Shown here piece after piece: positions 6,234 through 7,586 of a stretch of 7,586 bases of DNA. The first letter of the stretch is position 1. Every line of letters starts with the position of its first letter. The stretch is from Verrucomicrobiota bacterium (lineage in GTDB: Bacteria > Verrucomicrobiota > Verrucomicrobiia > Opitutales > Opitutaceae), in assembly GCA_003694825.1 (NCBI GenBank), contig RFJS01000294.1, positions 1-7,586 of the forward strand, given 5' to 3'. Under the pieces are notes generated by a model. That model ran no database searches. It was not told the DNA's origin and worked only from the letters and a program-made list of their open reading frames with translations. A program made the position numbers and the translations under genes.

Positions 6234-7303
6234 ATGTCGGGCCAGCTCGGCGACGGACTGATGAGCGCTCCGTTGGTGGTGTCGGCCAGCTGCCAATAGA
6301 GAAACGCGGCCGCCGGGTCGCCGGACATCGGATACAGAATGGTGTTGATCGGCGTCTGCCGTGGCGCCGCGCGCACCGCCACGCGGAAGAAGCGTTCGCG
6401 ATCGCGGTCGGTCGTCACACCGCCGGAGGGGACGGAATCGCTGAGCGTCGGCAACCCATCGGTGAGCAGCATGATGCTGTCGACCGACGGAAACATGTCC
6501 GAAAGCGAGAGAAAGGCGCGTTCGAGATTGGCGCCGCCGGAGGGCGTGAGGTTTTCCAGCGCCCGCAGCACCTCGGCGGTGGTTTCCCGGTCCATGGGAT
6601 CGAACCAGTCGGCCTCGCGCTCCGGGATGAGCGGCCGCGCCTCGTTGTTGAAAACGAGGATCTGGTAGACCTGCGGCGGGCGCAGATTGGTGATGATCCA
6701 CTGCACCGAACGCACGACCCGCCGCCATTTCACCGAGTTGCGCTTTTCCTCATCGGTCGCGCCGATCATCTCGAGCGCTTCGTCGACGGTATCGGCCACC
6801 ATGCCGCCCGAAACCTCGATCATGAAGACGACGTAGTTTCCGGCAAAGTTGAAGCCCGTGAGATATTGCCGCCGCTGGGGATTGGGAAGCGGGATCGGTT
6901 TGGGTTCGTCCTCCGTGGGCAGCGCCTCCTTCTCGGCCAACAGGCGCTCAATCTCTTCTTGCAGGCTCGAGCGCTCCTGCAGCAGCAGCGCCAACTGCTC
7001 TTCCAGTTCGGTGATGTTCTTTTTCTTCTCCTCGTGCGTGGCTTGTTTCTCCGCGAGCGTATCCATCGCGAGCTTGAGCTGATCGCGCAGACCCTCGGTC
7101 TCTTCGGAGGTCTTCTCGATGTCGGCCTCGAGCTTGCTCACCATCACCTGGATCCGCGCCACGATGGAGTCCCGCGAGTCGGCCTGCTTGCCGATGGTCA
7201 GGACAAACAGCAGCAGCATCGCCCCGAACCCGCAGGTGATGCAGTCGAGAAAGGACAGGCTGAACGCCTCGAATCCCGCGCGCCTTTTCTTCCGTGCCGC
7301 CAT
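6230..7303 (-). CDS. Membrane-anchored coiled-coil vWA-domain protein (degenerate MIDAS)
   Basis: 357-residue paralogue of the downstream vWA protein, same architecture. A basic tail (MAARKKRRAG) leads into LSFLDCITCGFGA with a membrane helix (about 22-38, MLLLFVLTIG). A strongly charged coiled coil (about 45-128) and a Pro-rich hinge (134-142, PKPIPLPNP) precede a vWA domain (about 155-357). The MIDAS position reads IEVSGGM, so DxSxS is ExSxG (Glu163, Ser165, Gly167). The usual Thr is Ala258 in SGGANLERA. Asp282 is kept in IMLLTDGLP. Canonical metal binding is therefore doubtful, while the fold motifs remain. The start at 7303 is supported by GAAGG eight bases upstream. It lies 11 bases after the upstream gene's stop, so they are probably co-transcribed. 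Function unknown; a heteromeric pairing with the other vWA protein is inference. Confidence 0.86.
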   Translation of the reverse strand: MAARKKRRAGFEAFSLSFLDCITCGFGAMLLLFVLTIGKQADSRDSIVARIQVMVSKLEADIEKTSEETEGLRDQLKLAMDTLAEKQATHEEKKKNITELEEQLALLLQERSSLQEEIERLLAEKEALPTEDEPKPIPLPNPQRRQYLTGFNFAGNYVVFMIEVSGGMVADTVDEALEMIGATDEEKRNSVKWRRVVRSVQWIITNLRPPQVYQILVFNNEARPLIPEREADWFDPMDRETTAEVLRALENLTPSGGANLERAFLSLSDMFPSVDSIMLLTDGLPTLSDSVPSGGVTTDRDRERFFRVAVRAAPRQTPINTILYPMSGDPAAAFLYWQLADTTNGALISPSPSWPDI

Positions 7304-7311
7304 GCCGGATA

Positions 7312-7316
7312 CCTTC
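7312..7316 (-). promoter_or_regulatory. Ribosome binding site of the degenerate-MIDAS vWA gene
   Basis: GAAGG, eight bases before the ATG at 7303 and overlapping the upstream gene's TGA. It is the clearest Shine-Dalgarno sequence in the window and decides this start over in-frame codons up to 7453. Confidence 0.7.
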
Positions 7317-7586
7317 AGCCCGCCATCCTCACAAACAGCAGCCGCGCGAACCCGGGCAGCCCGTGGATCTCGAGCATATCTCCCGGAGCGAGCGCCACAT
7401 CGCCCCCCGGAATCTCGTGGCGTTCCGAACCGACGACCGCCACCGCCCGCCACCCGGATTCACCCGGCTCGATGACCACGTCACAGGCGCCGATCGCCGC
7501 CGGCGAGACATCCACCGCGAAATCCCCCCGCTGAACGGCTCCCCCCGTCGCCACCCGCACGCCGGCCGCGTTCAACGGGTAACACA
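7315..7586 (-). CDS. C-terminal part of an unrecognised protein
   Basis: The open frame runs off the right edge of the window, so only the last 90 codons before the stop are seen. A TTG at 7575 could serve as a start, but the frame stays open beyond it, so I treat the gene as partial. The visible part is rich in Gly, Val and Ala with short alternating hydrophobic stretches (AVQRGDFAVDVSP, ACDVVIEPG, WRAVAVVG, GDVALAPGDMLEIHGLPG, ARLLFVRMAG). This suggests a small beta-rich domain. There are no membrane helices and no Cys cluster in this part. I do not recognise the family; a forkhead-associated-like or other small beta domain is possible but unsupported. Tight spacing (11 bases) to the next vWA gene implies a shared operon. 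Confidence 0.6.
   Translation of the reverse strand, partial: CYPLNAAGVRVATGGAVQRGDFAVDVSPAAIGACDVVIEPGESGWRAVAVVGSERHEIPGGDVALAPGDMLEIHGLPGFARLLFVRMAG

Noticed and set aside
5934..6728. Minus-strand frame continuous from inside the upstream vWA gene through the element into the downstream vWA gene (to 6728)
   Set aside because: The added part is out of frame with the upstream vWA gene and translates the mobile element. The protein features begin at Met 5933.
6203..7534. 443-codon open frame on the plus strand opposite the upstream vWA gene
   Set aside because: Antisense to a gene with coiled-coil and vWA motifs. Its Arg/His/Gly/Leu-rich translation is typical of a shadow frame.
1..7586. 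tRNA, rRNA, CRISPR array, phage or plasmid features
   Set aside because: I saw no tRNA-like cloverleaf, no regularly spaced direct repeats and no integrase, capsid, replication-initiation or transposase gene.

Overview
The window reads as ordinary chromosome of a Gram-negative, high-G+C bacterium. It holds an energised outer-membrane module of the TolQ/R/A (ExbB/D/TonB) kind, housekeeping genes (thymidylate kinase, clamp-loader delta prime) and two membrane-anchored von Willebrand A (vWA) proteins. A Verrucomicrobiota member, perhaps of the Opitutae, is my best guess. It rests on gene content, base composition and the scarcity of strong Shine-Dalgarno sites, not on a marker gene, so it is moderate at best.

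Layout. Bases 1-1959 (minus strand) hold a three-gene unit read right to left: a TolQ/ExbB proton channel subunit, a TolR/ExbD subunit and a proline-rich TolA/TonB-type energy transducer whose stop codon is the first three bases of the window. A 122-base divergent gap (1960-2081) carries a clear inverted repeat. Bases 2082-4892 (plus strand) hold a PfkB-family sugar kinase, thymidylate kinase (tmk) and the DNA polymerase III delta prime subunit (holB), closely spaced and probably one operon. After a 54-base convergent gap, bases 4947-7586 (minus strand) hold a second unit read right to left: the C-terminal end of an unrecognised small-domain protein (cut by the window edge) and two related proteins. 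Each of these has a short cytoplasmic tail, one membrane helix, a coiled coil and a vWA domain.

The most unusual item lies between the two vWA genes. A 277-base element (5952-6228) has 30-base terminal inverted repeats (27 of 30 matching), two internal long hairpins and a flanking 5-base direct repeat, CTCAG, consistent with target-site duplication. It has no convincing gene of its own and looks like a MITE-type non-autonomous mobile element. Removing it and one CTCAG copy leaves the vWA genes 14 bases apart, a normal operon spacing, and does not alter the upstream gene's stop codon.

The paired vWA proteins share an N-terminal signature (SFLDC-x-x-CGFGA) with an aspartate and a CxxC at the membrane boundary. 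One keeps the metal-site motif DxSxS and the other has lost it (ExSxG). With the small upstream protein they may form an undescribed envelope complex; that part is inference.
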